A stretch of 64,000 nt of DNA from Psychromicrobium lacuslunae (GTDB lineage Bacteria; Actinomycetota; Actinomycetes; Actinomycetales; Micrococcaceae), in contig NZ_CP011005.1 of assembly GCF_000950575.1 (NCBI RefSeq), positions 3,286,001 to 3,350,000 on the forward strand, written 5' to 3'. Under the pieces are notes generated by a model that saw only the letters and a list, made by a program, of their open reading frames with translations, was not told where the DNA came from and did no database searches. Position numbers and translations under genes: made by a program. Below, in pieces: positions 41,344 to 49,528 of the stretch (position 1 is its first letter; every line of letters starts with the position of its first letter).

Positions 41344-42760
41344 CGCCCCTGACCACCGCGGAAACGGTCCGGGCTAGAATCTTCAGATCCTGACTGAGGC
41401 TCCAGTTCTGCGCGTAGTAACGATCCAGTGCGATGGCTTGCTCCCAGCTCAACCGGGAACGGCCGCTGATCTGCCACATTCCGGTCATTCCTGGCAGCAC
41501 GCCAAGGCGCTGTTTCGCTGCCTGGTCGTAGAGCGCCACCTCGGCCGGTCGCTGCGGCCGGGGGCCGACCAATGACATCGAGCCACCAAAGACATTGAAG
41601 AGCTGGGGTAGCTCATCGAGGGAGAGTCGACGCATTACGCCGCCGATACGAGTGATTCGAGGATCTGAATCGACCTTGAACAGCGGTTTATCGGAGCTGC
41701 CCTGAGCTTTCAAAAGCGCCTGCAGCTGAGCGTCAGCTCCGACCACCATGGAACGGAACTTCAAGATATTGAAGGGACGCTCGTCAATGCCAATCCGCTC
41801 TTGCCGGTACATTACCGGCCCCGGACTGCTGAGTTTGACGATGATCGCGAGCACCAAGAAAAGCGGCGAGAAAGCAATGATCAGCAGGCCGGAGCCCACG
41901 ATGTCCATAACTCGTTTGCCGACCCGAGTGCCCAGGTGCTGATAGGGGGCGTCGATCTCGATGATGGTCTTTGAGCCTTCGCTGCGGGCCCGCATTCGGC
42001 TAGCACTAATTGTTTGGCCGCCCAGCACCATCCGGATAGCGACGTGTTTCTTGCGCAGTTCCCAGCTGAGCATATTGATCAGTTCTTGGCTGATGTTCAG
42101 GCCAACCGGCAGTTCAACCGCGGTAGCTTTGGTGAAGCGGATGTAATTGCTCAGTTTGCGGAGCAATTCGTCCGGATTGCTTCTTAGTTCCTCGGTCAGC
42201 ACGAAGGGGTGAACTTCACGACGCGAATCCGAGCCGGAGCTGGCGTGCTGCTTCTCATCCACCACCGAGATCACATGGTTGCTGCGGAACTGTTTCAGTA
42301 TCAGCCGGCCGAGGATATCCAAGCCGGTGATCACTAGCACCGTGATCATCGCGCGGTGCAGCACGATATCGCGGTTTTCGAACAGATTGATCAGATTGGC
42401 GCCGGCTAAGACCAGGCTGCAGGCCCAGACTGAAAGTAGTGGACGGGGTAGCCCGACTCTCTCTTTGGAAAATCCTTTAATCGCGGTGAGCGCGATAAGC
42501 CAGGCCAACACGGCCGCTGCGGTCAACCAGAACTGCTGGGCATCGGCAAAAGGCCATACTAATGATCCCAGCATCACCGCGAGGATGATGCCAAGGTCCA
42601 GCACCACGAGCAGCTCGATAAACCTCGCCGAATGGCGTTGCCGTTTCGCGGCGAGTGCGGTCGCCGGAATGCGTTGGCCAAGCGATGAACTGTTTCGTTC
42701 GTGGCGCAAGGTACGCGCAGGAGCGTGCGAAGTGTTCCTTCGCTCATCGAGCTGCGTCAT
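41330..42760 (-). CDS. Initiating sugar-phosphate transferase (WcaJ/WbaP type)
   Basis: A 476-residue polyisoprenyl-phosphate hexose-1-phosphate transferase. The N-terminal half has four membrane helices (about 35-140). A degenerate central domain follows. The catalytic bacterial sugar-transferase domain (about 275-476) starts KRVMDIVGSGLLIIAFSPLF and contains KFRSMV, the invariant RRLSLDELPQLFNV and LVGPRP. It attaches the first sugar phosphate to undecaprenyl phosphate. As first gene of the minus-strand operon it should start the same glycan that the plus-strand operon flips and polymerises. The start is the ATG at 42760; a TTG at 42775 is in frame. No strong ribosome site is visible. Confidence 0.9.
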   Translation of the reverse strand: MTQLDERRNTSHAPARTLRHERNSSSLGQRIPATALAAKRQRHSARFIELLVVLDLGIILAVMLGSLVWPFADAQQFWLTAAAVLAWLIALTAIKGFSKERVGLPRPLLSVWACSLVLAGANLINLFENRDIVLHRAMITVLVITGLDILGRLILKQFRSNHVISVVDEKQHASSGSDSRREVHPFVLTEELRSNPDELLRKLSNYIRFTKATAVELPVGLNISQELINMLSWELRKKHVAIRMVLGGQTISASRMRARSEGSKTIIEIDAPYQHLGTRVGKRVMDIVGSGLLIIAFSPLFLVLAIIVKLSSPGPVMYRQERIGIDERPFNILKFRSMVVGADAQLQALLKAQGSSDKPLFKVDSDPRITRIGGVMRRLSLDELPQLFNVFGGSMSLVGPRPQRPAEVALYDQAAKQRLGVLPGMTGMWQISGRSRLSWEQAIALDRYYAQNWSLSQDLKILARTVSAVVRGDGAV

Positions 42761-42800
42761 GACGCGACCGCACAATCAGACAAGGTGCTGCTCATCGTGT

Positions 42801-42820
42801 ATTTCCCCAATTTTCCCCAA
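42801..42820. repeat. Tandem decamer upstream of the sugar transferase operon
   Basis: Two adjacent copies of WTTTCCCCAA (42801-42810 and 42811-42820), 40 bases before the operon start. On the minus strand they read TTGGGGAAAW twice. They could be regulator half-sites. A GCCGTCCTG/CAGGGCGGC hairpin follows near 42838-42862. No gene is seen in 42761-42969. Confidence 0.5.
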
Positions 42821-42969
42821 TATGTGTGCCCAGTTAGCCGTCCTGTCCCTAGCAGGGCGGCCCGTTCAGGCACGCTTGCTGAATCATATTCATTTAATGA
42901 GTGTCGCGGCAAGAGAATTCATGACGTGGAAAAATCACTTTTCTCAGTCCGCGTTTCAAGCGCTCAAGA

Positions 42970-43719
42970 TCAACGATGCAGACTCTTCAACACTTGATGG
43001 AAGCCGCTGCTTTGCTGAGGCAAGGCTTCGCAGGCGACCGTCGAACGGAAGTCTCCCAGCTCCCGAGACAAAGTGATTTGTGCCTGACAGTCCAATAGTG
43101 CCGAAAAAAGCTCCGGGGTCCGTACCGCTAGTACATAAACCGTGTGTCCTTCATACATAAGAGTCGACTCGGTATCGCGGAACGCGGCCAGAAAAATTGC
43201 GCCCAGCGCAGCTACCTGCGTCCAACTCAGCGGGGCGGTCATCTCCTGTCGAGGGATCAGGGTGACCGTGGCGAGCAAGGCCTCCGCCGAGTCGAGCCGG
43301 TCGGTGAATTCCTGCAAGGTCTTTGAGAAGTGCGCCTTGGTACTTAGCCCGGTTGACGGGTCGGTGCAGGAGATTGGTTCCACTTCTTCAGCTTCGCTGA
43401 CCCAGCCCTCAACAAAGGCCTGAATAGCGTTTAGGTCAGTGTGTCTGAGCGCTGCTTTGAAATAACAGCGGAAATCTGTCAGCGCCTCGGTGACGCCAAC
43501 TCCCTGGCGACAGCGCGCGGCGCCAAGCTGTCTTGCTGATTCACTGAGCATCTCGTGGTTACGGCGGCCGCTAAGCAATGAATCAACCTCGGGGGTCCAC
43601 CAATCCTGTGGTACCCGCCAGTGCGAGCGGCGGCTGAGCGAACGCCAGCGCTTCAGCAGCCGTCGCGAGAACAGCCCAGCGGGCGCTATTTCGCTACGGT
43701 TGATGAGGTCCATACTCAT
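42970..43719 (-). CDS. Hypothetical protein with a degenerate GGDEF-like segment
   Basis: About 249 residues, cytoplasmic, no clear family. The stretch CTDPSTGLSTKAHFSKTLQE (near 115-135 from this start) resembles the DPLTGLxNRxxF opening of GGDEF domains, and the rest has a similar alternating strand-helix pattern, but no GG(D/E)EF motif is present, so it should not make cyclic-di-GMP. The start is unsure: ATG at 43719 or 43713, or TTG at 43779, none with a good ribosome site. Its place between the sigma factor and the sugar transferase suggests control of the polysaccharide locus. Confidence 0.6.
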   Translation of the reverse strand: MSMDLINRSEIAPAGLFSRRLLKRWRSLSRRSHWRVPQDWWTPEVDSLLSGRRNHEMLSESARQLGAARCRQGVGVTEALTDFRCYFKAALRHTDLNAIQAFVEGWVSEAEEVEPISCTDPSTGLSTKAHFSKTLQEFTDRLDSAEALLATVTLIPRQEMTAPLSWTQVAALGAIFLAAFRDTESTLMYEGHTVYVLAVRTPELFSALLDCQAQITLSRELGDFRSTVACEALPQQSSGFHQVLKSLHR

Positions 43720-43729
43720 TAAGTGTGGC

Positions 43730-43758
43730 TGTGGAACGAATCGTGACGTCGTTCCACA
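43730..43758. promoter_or_regulatory. Perfect 10-bp-arm dyad, possible operator
   Basis: TGTGGAACGA (43730-43739) and TCGTTCCACA (43749-43758) separated by 9 bases. It lies 11 bases before the start of the GGDEF-like gene and about 215 bases before the sigma-factor gene on the other strand. It is well placed as a regulator site for either. Confidence 0.6.
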
Positions 43759-43971
43759 AGTTTTCTCAAAAATTTTCAATCATTCGGGGGCTGCGCTCCG
43801 AATTGTTTATGCCAATGCCGAGTAACCGAGTAACCCAGCCGATCCGTCGAGGCCCGACCGGGTGTTCGGGCGGGAGATATCTGGTAGTGCGCTGTCAATT
43901 TGCTTGTCTGGGGGTTCGGCGGTCAAACTAGAAGGTACTCGCTTTTTAGGCGAGAAGTCGGGACTGGGGAT

Positions 43972-45720
43972 ATGGACAAGGAAAGAGGACCTTTCGGCCA
44001 AGTAGAAGAAGCCGAAGTGGTGGGGGACGGCGAGCTAATACTCAAAGTTCGTGCCGGAGACGCCGGTGCGTTCGAAATATTATTCAAGCGGCACCAAGCG
44101 GTGGCGTTAGCTGTCGCACGCAAGAACTCCGATAACTCTTCCGATGCCGAGGATGCCGTTTCCGAGGCTTTCTCCTCGGTCTTCCAGTCCCTTCGCGAGG
44201 GCAAAGGCCCGGACACATTTTTCCGGGCTTACCTGCTTACCGCGGTCACCCGGATCGCTCGTCGCCGGAATGTCGCTGCCGGAAAAGTCTCAAGCACCGA
44301 CGATGATCAGGTGCTGGATACTCCGGTTCAGCAAGGCGACACCGTGTTGGCAGAATTTGAGAACGCCGCGGTCTCAAAGGCTTTTAAGAGTCTGCCCGAA
44401 CGCTGGCAGGCCGTTTTGTGGTACCTCGATATCGAGGGGATGAAACCAGCGGCAGCAGCCCCGTTGCTCGGTTTGTCCGCCAATGCGGTCTCTGCTTTGG
44501 CGATTAGGGCGCGCGACGGTTTGCGCAAGGAATATCTGCAAGGCCATGTTCGTCAAACGAGCGAAGAAGACGCTTGTACGCCTTACGCTTCGCGGCTGGG
44601 CGCTTATGCGATGAACACTTTGCGCCGCTCAAGTCGCGAGGAAGTCAAACAGCACCTGGATAACTGCAGCAGGTGCACCGCAGCGCTGCTTGATCTCAGC
44701 GATGTCGGCGCCGCCATGCGCGCCTGGGTTTTGCCAGCTGTGGTGGGTTTCGGCATGGTGGAATGGCTAACTCTTTTCCCAGCAGCTGGGGCTGGAAAAC
44801 TCGCGCTTGCGTTATTGCCGGCTAAGGCGTTTGCCGGCAACGCGGTTGAGCGGATCCGGGATGCCGGTAATGTCGCCATTGTCGCTGGCGCAGTCATTGT
44901 CGCCTCGGCCGGTGTGGCTACTGCCGCGATTGCGACCGGTGGTTTTGGTGCTTGGGGTGGTGCCGCGCAGCCACCGGTAGCCGAGGTGGCTCCCGCAGCG
45001 GCGCCGAATGCTGACTCCGGCGGGGCTCCCGCTGCCGCCAAGCCAAAACCCGCTATACCCAGCCCGGCTCCGGTGGTTTCCGCCCAGCCTAAGAGCAGCC
45101 CTGCGCCCTCCGATCTGCCCCCAACGGTCAACGTCATTGATCCTTCGGGCGTCACCCCGAATATCGAGCCGAGTTCACCTGTTGTGCCGCCCAGTAGCTT
45201 GCCGACGGTAGCTCCTTCGGCTAGCCCGAGTAGCTCCCCGAGCCCGACTCAAACTGCTACTCCGACGACGGCAAGTCCGTCGCCGAGTCCGACGCCCAGT
45301 CCGACAGCATCTCCCAGTCCGACGACGGCAAGTCCGTCGCCGAGCCCGACTCAAACTGCTACTCCGACGCCGACCACTGTTATCAGTGGCACCGCCCGAG
45401 GCTTCGGCTTGCCGCTCCGTCAATTGGTAACGGTGAACTTCAGTGCCTCGGGAACCGACTCACTAGGCCCGGCGACGGTCAAATTCACGCTGAGCGGTGC
45501 CGAACAGATGTCCTTCGGTGGCTGGAGGCATCTGCCAGCGGGCTGGAGCTGCAGTGCGAGCGGTCTGGTGGTGACTTGCACATCCAGCGCGCCGGATCGC
45601 AAAGATCTCGAGTTCAGCGGAATTGTCAGCGCTATCGGTCTGCTCGATTCAGCGACACTGCACTACGAATATAGTGCTGACGGAATTGCGCCGTTTGCCG
45701 GTGATCTGGTGATCGAGTAG
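43972..45720 (+). CDS. ECF sigma factor fused to zinc anti-sigma motif, membrane helices and outer domain
   Basis: A 582-residue multidomain protein. Sigma2 is at about 20-105 (FEILFKRHQAVALAVAR) and sigma4 at about 130-190 (LPERWQAVLWYLDIEGMKPA). HLDNCSRC (His228, Cys232, Cys235) is the core of a zinc anti-sigma domain. Two hydrophobic helices lie at about 252-270 and 301-322. A Pro/Ser/Thr-rich linker (335-475) precedes a secreted beta-rich domain of about 105 residues. Sigma factors with such tails are membrane-tethered and sense the envelope. The ATG at 43972 follows GGGGAT. It probably controls the neighbouring surface genes. Confidence 0.85.
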   Translation: MDKERGPFGQVEEAEVVGDGELILKVRAGDAGAFEILFKRHQAVALAVARKNSDNSSDAEDAVSEAFSSVFQSLREGKGPDTFFRAYLLTAVTRIARRRNVAAGKVSSTDDDQVLDTPVQQGDTVLAEFENAAVSKAFKSLPERWQAVLWYLDIEGMKPAAAAPLLGLSANAVSALAIRARDGLRKEYLQGHVRQTSEEDACTPYASRLGAYAMNTLRRSSREEVKQHLDNCSRCTAALLDLSDVGAAMRAWVLPAVVGFGMVEWLTLFPAAGAGKLALALLPAKAFAGNAVERIRDAGNVAIVAGAVIVASAGVATAAIATGGFGAWGGAAQPPVAEVAPAAAPNADSGGAPAAAKPKPAIPSPAPVVSAQPKSSPAPSDLPPTVNVIDPSGVTPNIEPSSPVVPPSSLPTVAPSASPSSSPSPTQTATPTTASPSPSPTPSPTASPSPTTASPSPSPTQTATPTPTTVISGTARGFGLPLRQLVTVNFSASGTDSLGPATVKFTLSGAEQMSFGGWRHLPAGWSCSASGLVVTCTSSAPDRKDLEFSGIVSAIGLLDSATLHYEYSADGIAPFAGDLVIE

Positions 45721-45730
45721 CCAGTTGCTA

Positions 45731-46363
45731 CTAGGCTGCACCGCTAAAAAGTTTGATCGGTTTGCCAAATTCATCGAAGTGCGCGCCAGCGCCGGCTTGA
45801 ATAAATCGCACCGTGGCTTCGATTCGGTCTTCGATATCGGTGGTGTTGCGTGAAGCGCTGGCGGTGAGTGAACCATGAATCAAATGTGCCAGGTCCGGGA
45901 TGGGGGCCGGTGGCAGAAAACCCTGATCTACAGCGCGCTGCAGGATGTTCTGCAAGAGACTGCTTAGTTCGCCTACGTGCACTGAAAGCTTGGCAAAGGA
46001 GTCGGCCGAGAGCACCGAACGCATCGCTGGGCCAGGCGGCAGGTGGCGTTTCGAGAGGTCTTCGATTTGGGCTCGGACGTAGCAGGCAAGTTGATCGACA
46101 GGATTGTCGAGGCGTGCCAAATCGGTTTTCAGATCGGACAGGAAACGTCCGGTCTCGTCGAGTGCATAGGCCACCAAGAGCTGTTCTAGATCGGCAAAAT
46201 AGTTATAGATAGCGGTTCTGCCCACCCCAGCTCGACGGGCCACATCGGTCATGGTGAGGCCCGGCAGGCCGTGACTGAACAGAAGCTCGCCGAAGGCATC
46301 GAGAACTTTGCGCTGCGTTTGTTCGCGTTGTTCGGCGTTAGTGGAGGCCAAAATACGAGGCAT
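45731..46363 (-). CDS. TetR-family regulator
   Basis: A 210-residue repressor. The N-terminal helix-turn-helix is GLTMTDVARRAGVGRTAIYNYFADLEQLL (about 34-62). The C-terminal ligand domain is of the TetR_C type found in Actinobacteria (LACYVRAQIEDL, MRSVLSADSF). TAAAGT (minus strand, 46375-46370) ends 6 bases before the ATG, so the mRNA is probably leaderless. It precedes no obvious operon of its own and converges on the sigma-factor gene with a 10-base gap. The target is unknown. Confidence 0.88.
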   Translation of the reverse strand: MPRILASTNAEQREQTQRKVLDAFGELLFSHGLPGLTMTDVARRAGVGRTAIYNYFADLEQLLVAYALDETGRFLSDLKTDLARLDNPVDQLACYVRAQIEDLSKRHLPPGPAMRSVLSADSFAKLSVHVGELSSLLQNILQRAVDQGFLPPAPIPDLAHLIHGSLTASASRNTTDIEDRIEATVRFIQAGAGAHFDEFGKPIKLFSGAA

Positions 46364-46369
46364 GTAGAC

Positions 46370-46396
46370 ACTTTAGCCGATTTTGTCAGCAAAATC
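46370..46396. promoter_or_regulatory. TetR promoter with inverted repeat
   Basis: GATTTTG-TCAG-CAAAATC (46379-46396) directly precedes the -10 box TAAAGT (minus strand 46375-46370). A self-repression operator at this place is typical for TetR proteins. Confidence 0.55.
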
Positions 46397-46408
46397 CTGG
46401 TCTGGCGT

Positions 46409-47536
46409 TCAGAGTTGCCTACGTTGGCCACCGGAAGAACTCGAATCGCTAATAGCTTCGAGTACCCGTTGCACTTGCAGGCCATCGGCAAATGAGGGGC
46501 TGGGGTCGGTGCCTTCAGCGATGTTCAGCAAGAAGTCTCTGATCTGGTGGCTGAAGGTATGCTCCCAGCCAATAATGTGCCCCGGGGGCCACCAGGCCTG
46601 CAAGTAAGGATGGCTCGATTCGGTGCATAGAATCTTGCGGAATCCTTGCTCAGGCAATGCTTGACTGGCATCCAGGAACTCCAGCTCATTCAACCGTTCC
46701 AAGTCGAAACGGAGCGCCCCGGCGCTGCCATAGACCTCAAGCTGCAGCGAATTTTTCTGACCGGTGGCCACCCTGCTTGCTTCAACACTAGCGATCGCCC
46801 CAGAGGCCAGCTCCAGGTTCGCCCAGACCGCGTCATCCACGGTGACCGGCTCCCGACCGTTCGGGCCAGGCCGTTCTGTCACGAAAGTGTGTAAACGGCC
46901 GGTGGCGCTGACGGCCTGCTCGGACAGTACGAATTGCAACAGATCGACGGCATGACTGGCAATATCGCCCAGCGCCCCGGATCCGGCGGTTTCCTTGCGC
47001 AGCCGCCAGGACATCGCCGCGGCCGGGTCGCTCAGCCAATCTTGCAGATAGGCTGCCCGGACCTGTCGAATGGTGCCGAGTCTGCCCTGTGCGACTAGCC
47101 CCCGGGCCAACACCAGCGCCGGTATTCTGCGATAGTTGAAGCCCAGCATGGAACGGACTCCCCGCTGCGCCGCTTCTTCGGCGGCCCGCACCATCTCGGT
47201 GGCCTCCGCCACTGAGTTCGCGAGTGGCTTTTCCACCAAGACGTGTTTGCCGGCAGCCAAGGCAGCAATCGCTATTTCGGCGTGGTTCCAGCCGGGGGTG
47301 CAGATATCGACGATATGAATGTCATCCCGCTCAAGTAGCTCTCGCCAGTCGGTGCTGCTCTGTTGCCAGCCGTAGCGCTCCGCCGCCTGCCGGGCAGCCG
47401 TCGCGGTTCGACCGACTAACACTCTTTGCTGATACGCCGGAACATCGAAGCTTGCCGCCACGTTCCGCCAAGCCGCTGAGTGCGCCTTGCCCATAAAGGC
47501 GTAACCAATGATCGCCACTCCCAAGGGATCAGTCAT
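46409..47536 (-). CDS. Gfo/Idh/MocA-family oxidoreductase (1)
   Basis: A 375-residue NAD(P)-dependent sugar or inositol dehydrogenase. The Rossmann start is VAIIGYAFMGKAHSAAWRNV, and AAGKHVLVEKPLANSVAEA carries the EKP motif with the catalytic Lys region. GDIASHAVDLLQFV gives the second conserved His block. It is the third gene of a minus-strand operon (isomerase, oxidoreductase 2, oxidoreductase 1) with a 3-base gap. Paired enzymes of this family with an IolE-type isomerase often oxidise and epimerise rare sugars or inositols. Confidence 0.88.
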   Translation of the reverse strand: MTDPLGVAIIGYAFMGKAHSAAWRNVAASFDVPAYQQRVLVGRTATAARQAAERYGWQQSSTDWRELLERDDIHIVDICTPGWNHAEIAIAALAAGKHVLVEKPLANSVAEATEMVRAAEEAAQRGVRSMLGFNYRRIPALVLARGLVAQGRLGTIRQVRAAYLQDWLSDPAAAMSWRLRKETAGSGALGDIASHAVDLLQFVLSEQAVSATGRLHTFVTERPGPNGREPVTVDDAVWANLELASGAIASVEASRVATGQKNSLQLEVYGSAGALRFDLERLNELEFLDASQALPEQGFRKILCTESSHPYLQAWWPPGHIIGWEHTFSHQIRDFLLNIAEGTDPSPSFADGLQVQRVLEAISDSSSSGGQRRQL

Positions 47537-47539
47537 CGT

Positions 47540-48643
47540 CTAGCTCTCCAGGGTCAGCGCATAAGGATCCCAGTCTTCGGCGAGTGCTGGGCTGCTCGGA
47601 GCCGTGGACGTTAGCTCAACGAATTCTTTTCGTGCTGCGGACTCCGCGATCGAAACCATGGCATCGACCACATGGTAGGCCTGGGCGCCACTGGCTCGAT
47701 GTGGCACCGAAGCCCGGATTGAGCGAGCCATGTCGAGCACCCCCAGTCCGCGACCGGCCACCGCCCCGCGGCTAGGGAGTGTGCTCCACTCATCGGAGCC
47801 GAGGGCGCAGATCTTGATCTCGCCGTCGAAATTATTGGGGTCAGGTAACGCTATAGTTGCCTCGGTGCCGGTGATTTCCAGGAAACCCATTCGAGGTTTG
47901 GCCGAATCGAAGCTGAAAATGCTCTGCCCGGAGCCGCCCTCAGCGAACTCGTAGAGTGCGCCGAAGTGACTGGGTACCTCGACGTCGAAGCGTTCGCCCG
48001 CTTTCGGCCCAGAGCCAATAACGCGGCTTTGCTGTGCCTTGCTACTCAAGGCGGCCACCCGGGAGATCGAACCGAAGGTCTGGATGAGAGCGGTCAAGTA
48101 GTAAGGGCCCATATCGAAGAGCGGCCCAGCGCCTTGCTGGAAGAGAAAGGCTGGGTTGGGGTGCCAAGATTCCGGTCCCGGGGACTGAAACAGGGTGAGA
48201 GCGGTGAGCGGCTGGCCGATATCGCCGCGTTCAATCATCCTTCGGGCGGTCTGTAAGCCAGCTCCGAGAAAGGTATCCGGAGCGCAGCCCAGACGCAGCC
48301 CGGCAGCCGTTGCGGTGGCTAGCAATTCCTGGCCGCTTTCGCGGTCCAGCGAGAAGGGTTTTTCGCTCCAGACATGCTTGCCGGCAGCAACGGCAGCGGT
48401 GGCGACCTCGACATGAGCGGCCGGGGTGGTCAGATTGACGATGATCTCGACATCGGGATGGTCGAGCGCGGCCTCAACGCCGCCGTGATTTTCAACGCCA
48501 AACTCCACCGCGCGTTCGGCTGCTGCAGCTTCGAAGAGATCTGCCACCACATGAACTTTGAGATCGCCGAAGGCGGTGAGGTTTTCCAGGTATTGTTTAC
48601 TGATCACCCCGGCGCCAATAACGCCAACTCCGACCGGGCTCAT
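47540..48643 (-). CDS. Gfo/Idh/MocA-family oxidoreductase (2)
   Basis: A 367-residue paralogue of the gene downstream. VGVIGAGVISKQYLENLTAF is the nucleotide-binding start and AAGKHVWSEKPFSLDRESG the EKP motif. LFDMGPYYLTALIQTFG is the conserved active-site block of the YteT/MviM branch. Its ATG overlaps the stop of the isomerase gene by 4 bases (48640-48643). It probably oxidises a hexose or its glycoside at C3, the chemistry known for several enzymes of this branch. Confidence 0.88.
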   Translation of the reverse strand: MSPVGVGVIGAGVISKQYLENLTAFGDLKVHVVADLFEAAAAERAVEFGVENHGGVEAALDHPDVEIIVNLTTPAAHVEVATAAVAAGKHVWSEKPFSLDRESGQELLATATAAGLRLGCAPDTFLGAGLQTARRMIERGDIGQPLTALTLFQSPGPESWHPNPAFLFQQGAGPLFDMGPYYLTALIQTFGSISRVAALSSKAQQSRVIGSGPKAGERFDVEVPSHFGALYEFAEGGSGQSIFSFDSAKPRMGFLEITGTEATIALPDPNNFDGEIKICALGSDEWSTLPSRGAVAGRGLGVLDMARSIRASVPHRASGAQAYHVVDAMVSIAESAARKEFVELTSTAPSSPALAEDWDPYALTLES

Positions 48644-49398
48644 GAGTCCTTCTTCAGGTAGCTCAAGCTCTGTGCCAGGCCGTCGAAGATATCGCCGCGG
48701 AAGTCGTCGAACTCCACCACGCCGAGCTGTAACCCCGGTACGGCCTCGAGTACCGCCGGGATGTCGACCTTCCCCTGTCCCGCTGGCAACTGATCAAGAG
48801 GCTCGGTGCTCAGCGGCCCATCCTTGAGGTGGATGAATTTCACCCGCTCGCCTAGCCGGCGCAGCAGCGCTGCCGGGTCCTGTCCGGAAACGGCGGCCCA
48901 GTAGGTATCGACCTCAAGTACCACCTCGTCATTCAGTAGCCCAGCAAAAAGTTCGAGGGCGGTGGTGCCCTCCAATTCGGTGCCCGGCTCCCACCAATGA
49001 TTGTGGTAGCCGACGGTGATACCGTACTCTGCACCGCGCTGTGCAGCGGCATTCAGTGCAGTTGCCGTCTTAGCAATATCTTCCCGCGTTTTCCAGTGCT
49101 CTTCGGCAATGAACGGGTCGATCACGGTACCGATGCCAAGCGTTTGCGCGGCCCGAAAGATCTCATCTTGATCGGCGCTCAGCAGCGGGGCGTGTCCGCT
49201 CGGCGCCGTCAATTCGTTGCTGGTGAGTGCGTCCGAGAGCGGCTCGGCCAAAGAGACGAAGTTGTACGGCTCAACCGAACGAAAACCTAGCTTGGCAAGC
49301 TTAGCCACGGTACCGGCCAAATCTTCTTCGAGTTGGCGTCGCACGGTGTAAAGCTGAACCGAGAGTTGCTGGGAGGGAAGCTGGAAGTCCTGGGGCAT
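48640..49398 (-). CDS. Sugar phosphate isomerase/epimerase (xylose isomerase-like TIM barrel)
   Basis: A 252-residue AP_endonuc_2/IolE-like barrel. Metal ligands are visible as Glu in VEPYNFV, His in GYHNHWWE, Glu-Asp in VVLEVDTYW and His in VKFIHLKDG, with a last Glu in GVVEFDDF. It is the first gene of the operon. With two Gfo/Idh/MocA partners it should act on an oxidised sugar or inosose. The operon is divergent from a ROK regulator. Confidence 0.87.
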   Translation of the reverse strand: MPQDFQLPSQQLSVQLYTVRRQLEEDLAGTVAKLAKLGFRSVEPYNFVSLAEPLSDALTSNELTAPSGHAPLLSADQDEIFRAAQTLGIGTVIDPFIAEEHWKTREDIAKTATALNAAAQRGAEYGITVGYHNHWWEPGTELEGTTALELFAGLLNDEVVLEVDTYWAAVSGQDPAALLRRLGERVKFIHLKDGPLSTEPLDQLPAGQGKVDIPAVLEAVPGLQLGVVEFDDFRGDIFDGLAQSLSYLKKDS

Positions 49399-49444
49399 CG
49401 TGAATCCTTGCTGCTGGAGGTTTTCTCAATCTAACGCTATGTTG

Positions 49445-49468
49445 CTTTTGCCAGATGTCAAGCAAAAG
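49445..49468. promoter_or_regulatory. Candidate ROK operator
   Basis: CTTTTGC (49445-49451) and GCAAAAG (49462-49468) are perfect complements 10 bases apart, in the 130-base gap between the isomerase and ROK genes. TATCAC at 49516-49521 is a weak -10 for the ROK gene. Confidence 0.55.
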
Positions 49469-49528
49469 TAAGCTGAATATGGGTAATAGTTGTGACATTA
49501 GTGTAGGTCTCGTGTTATCACTAAGGGC

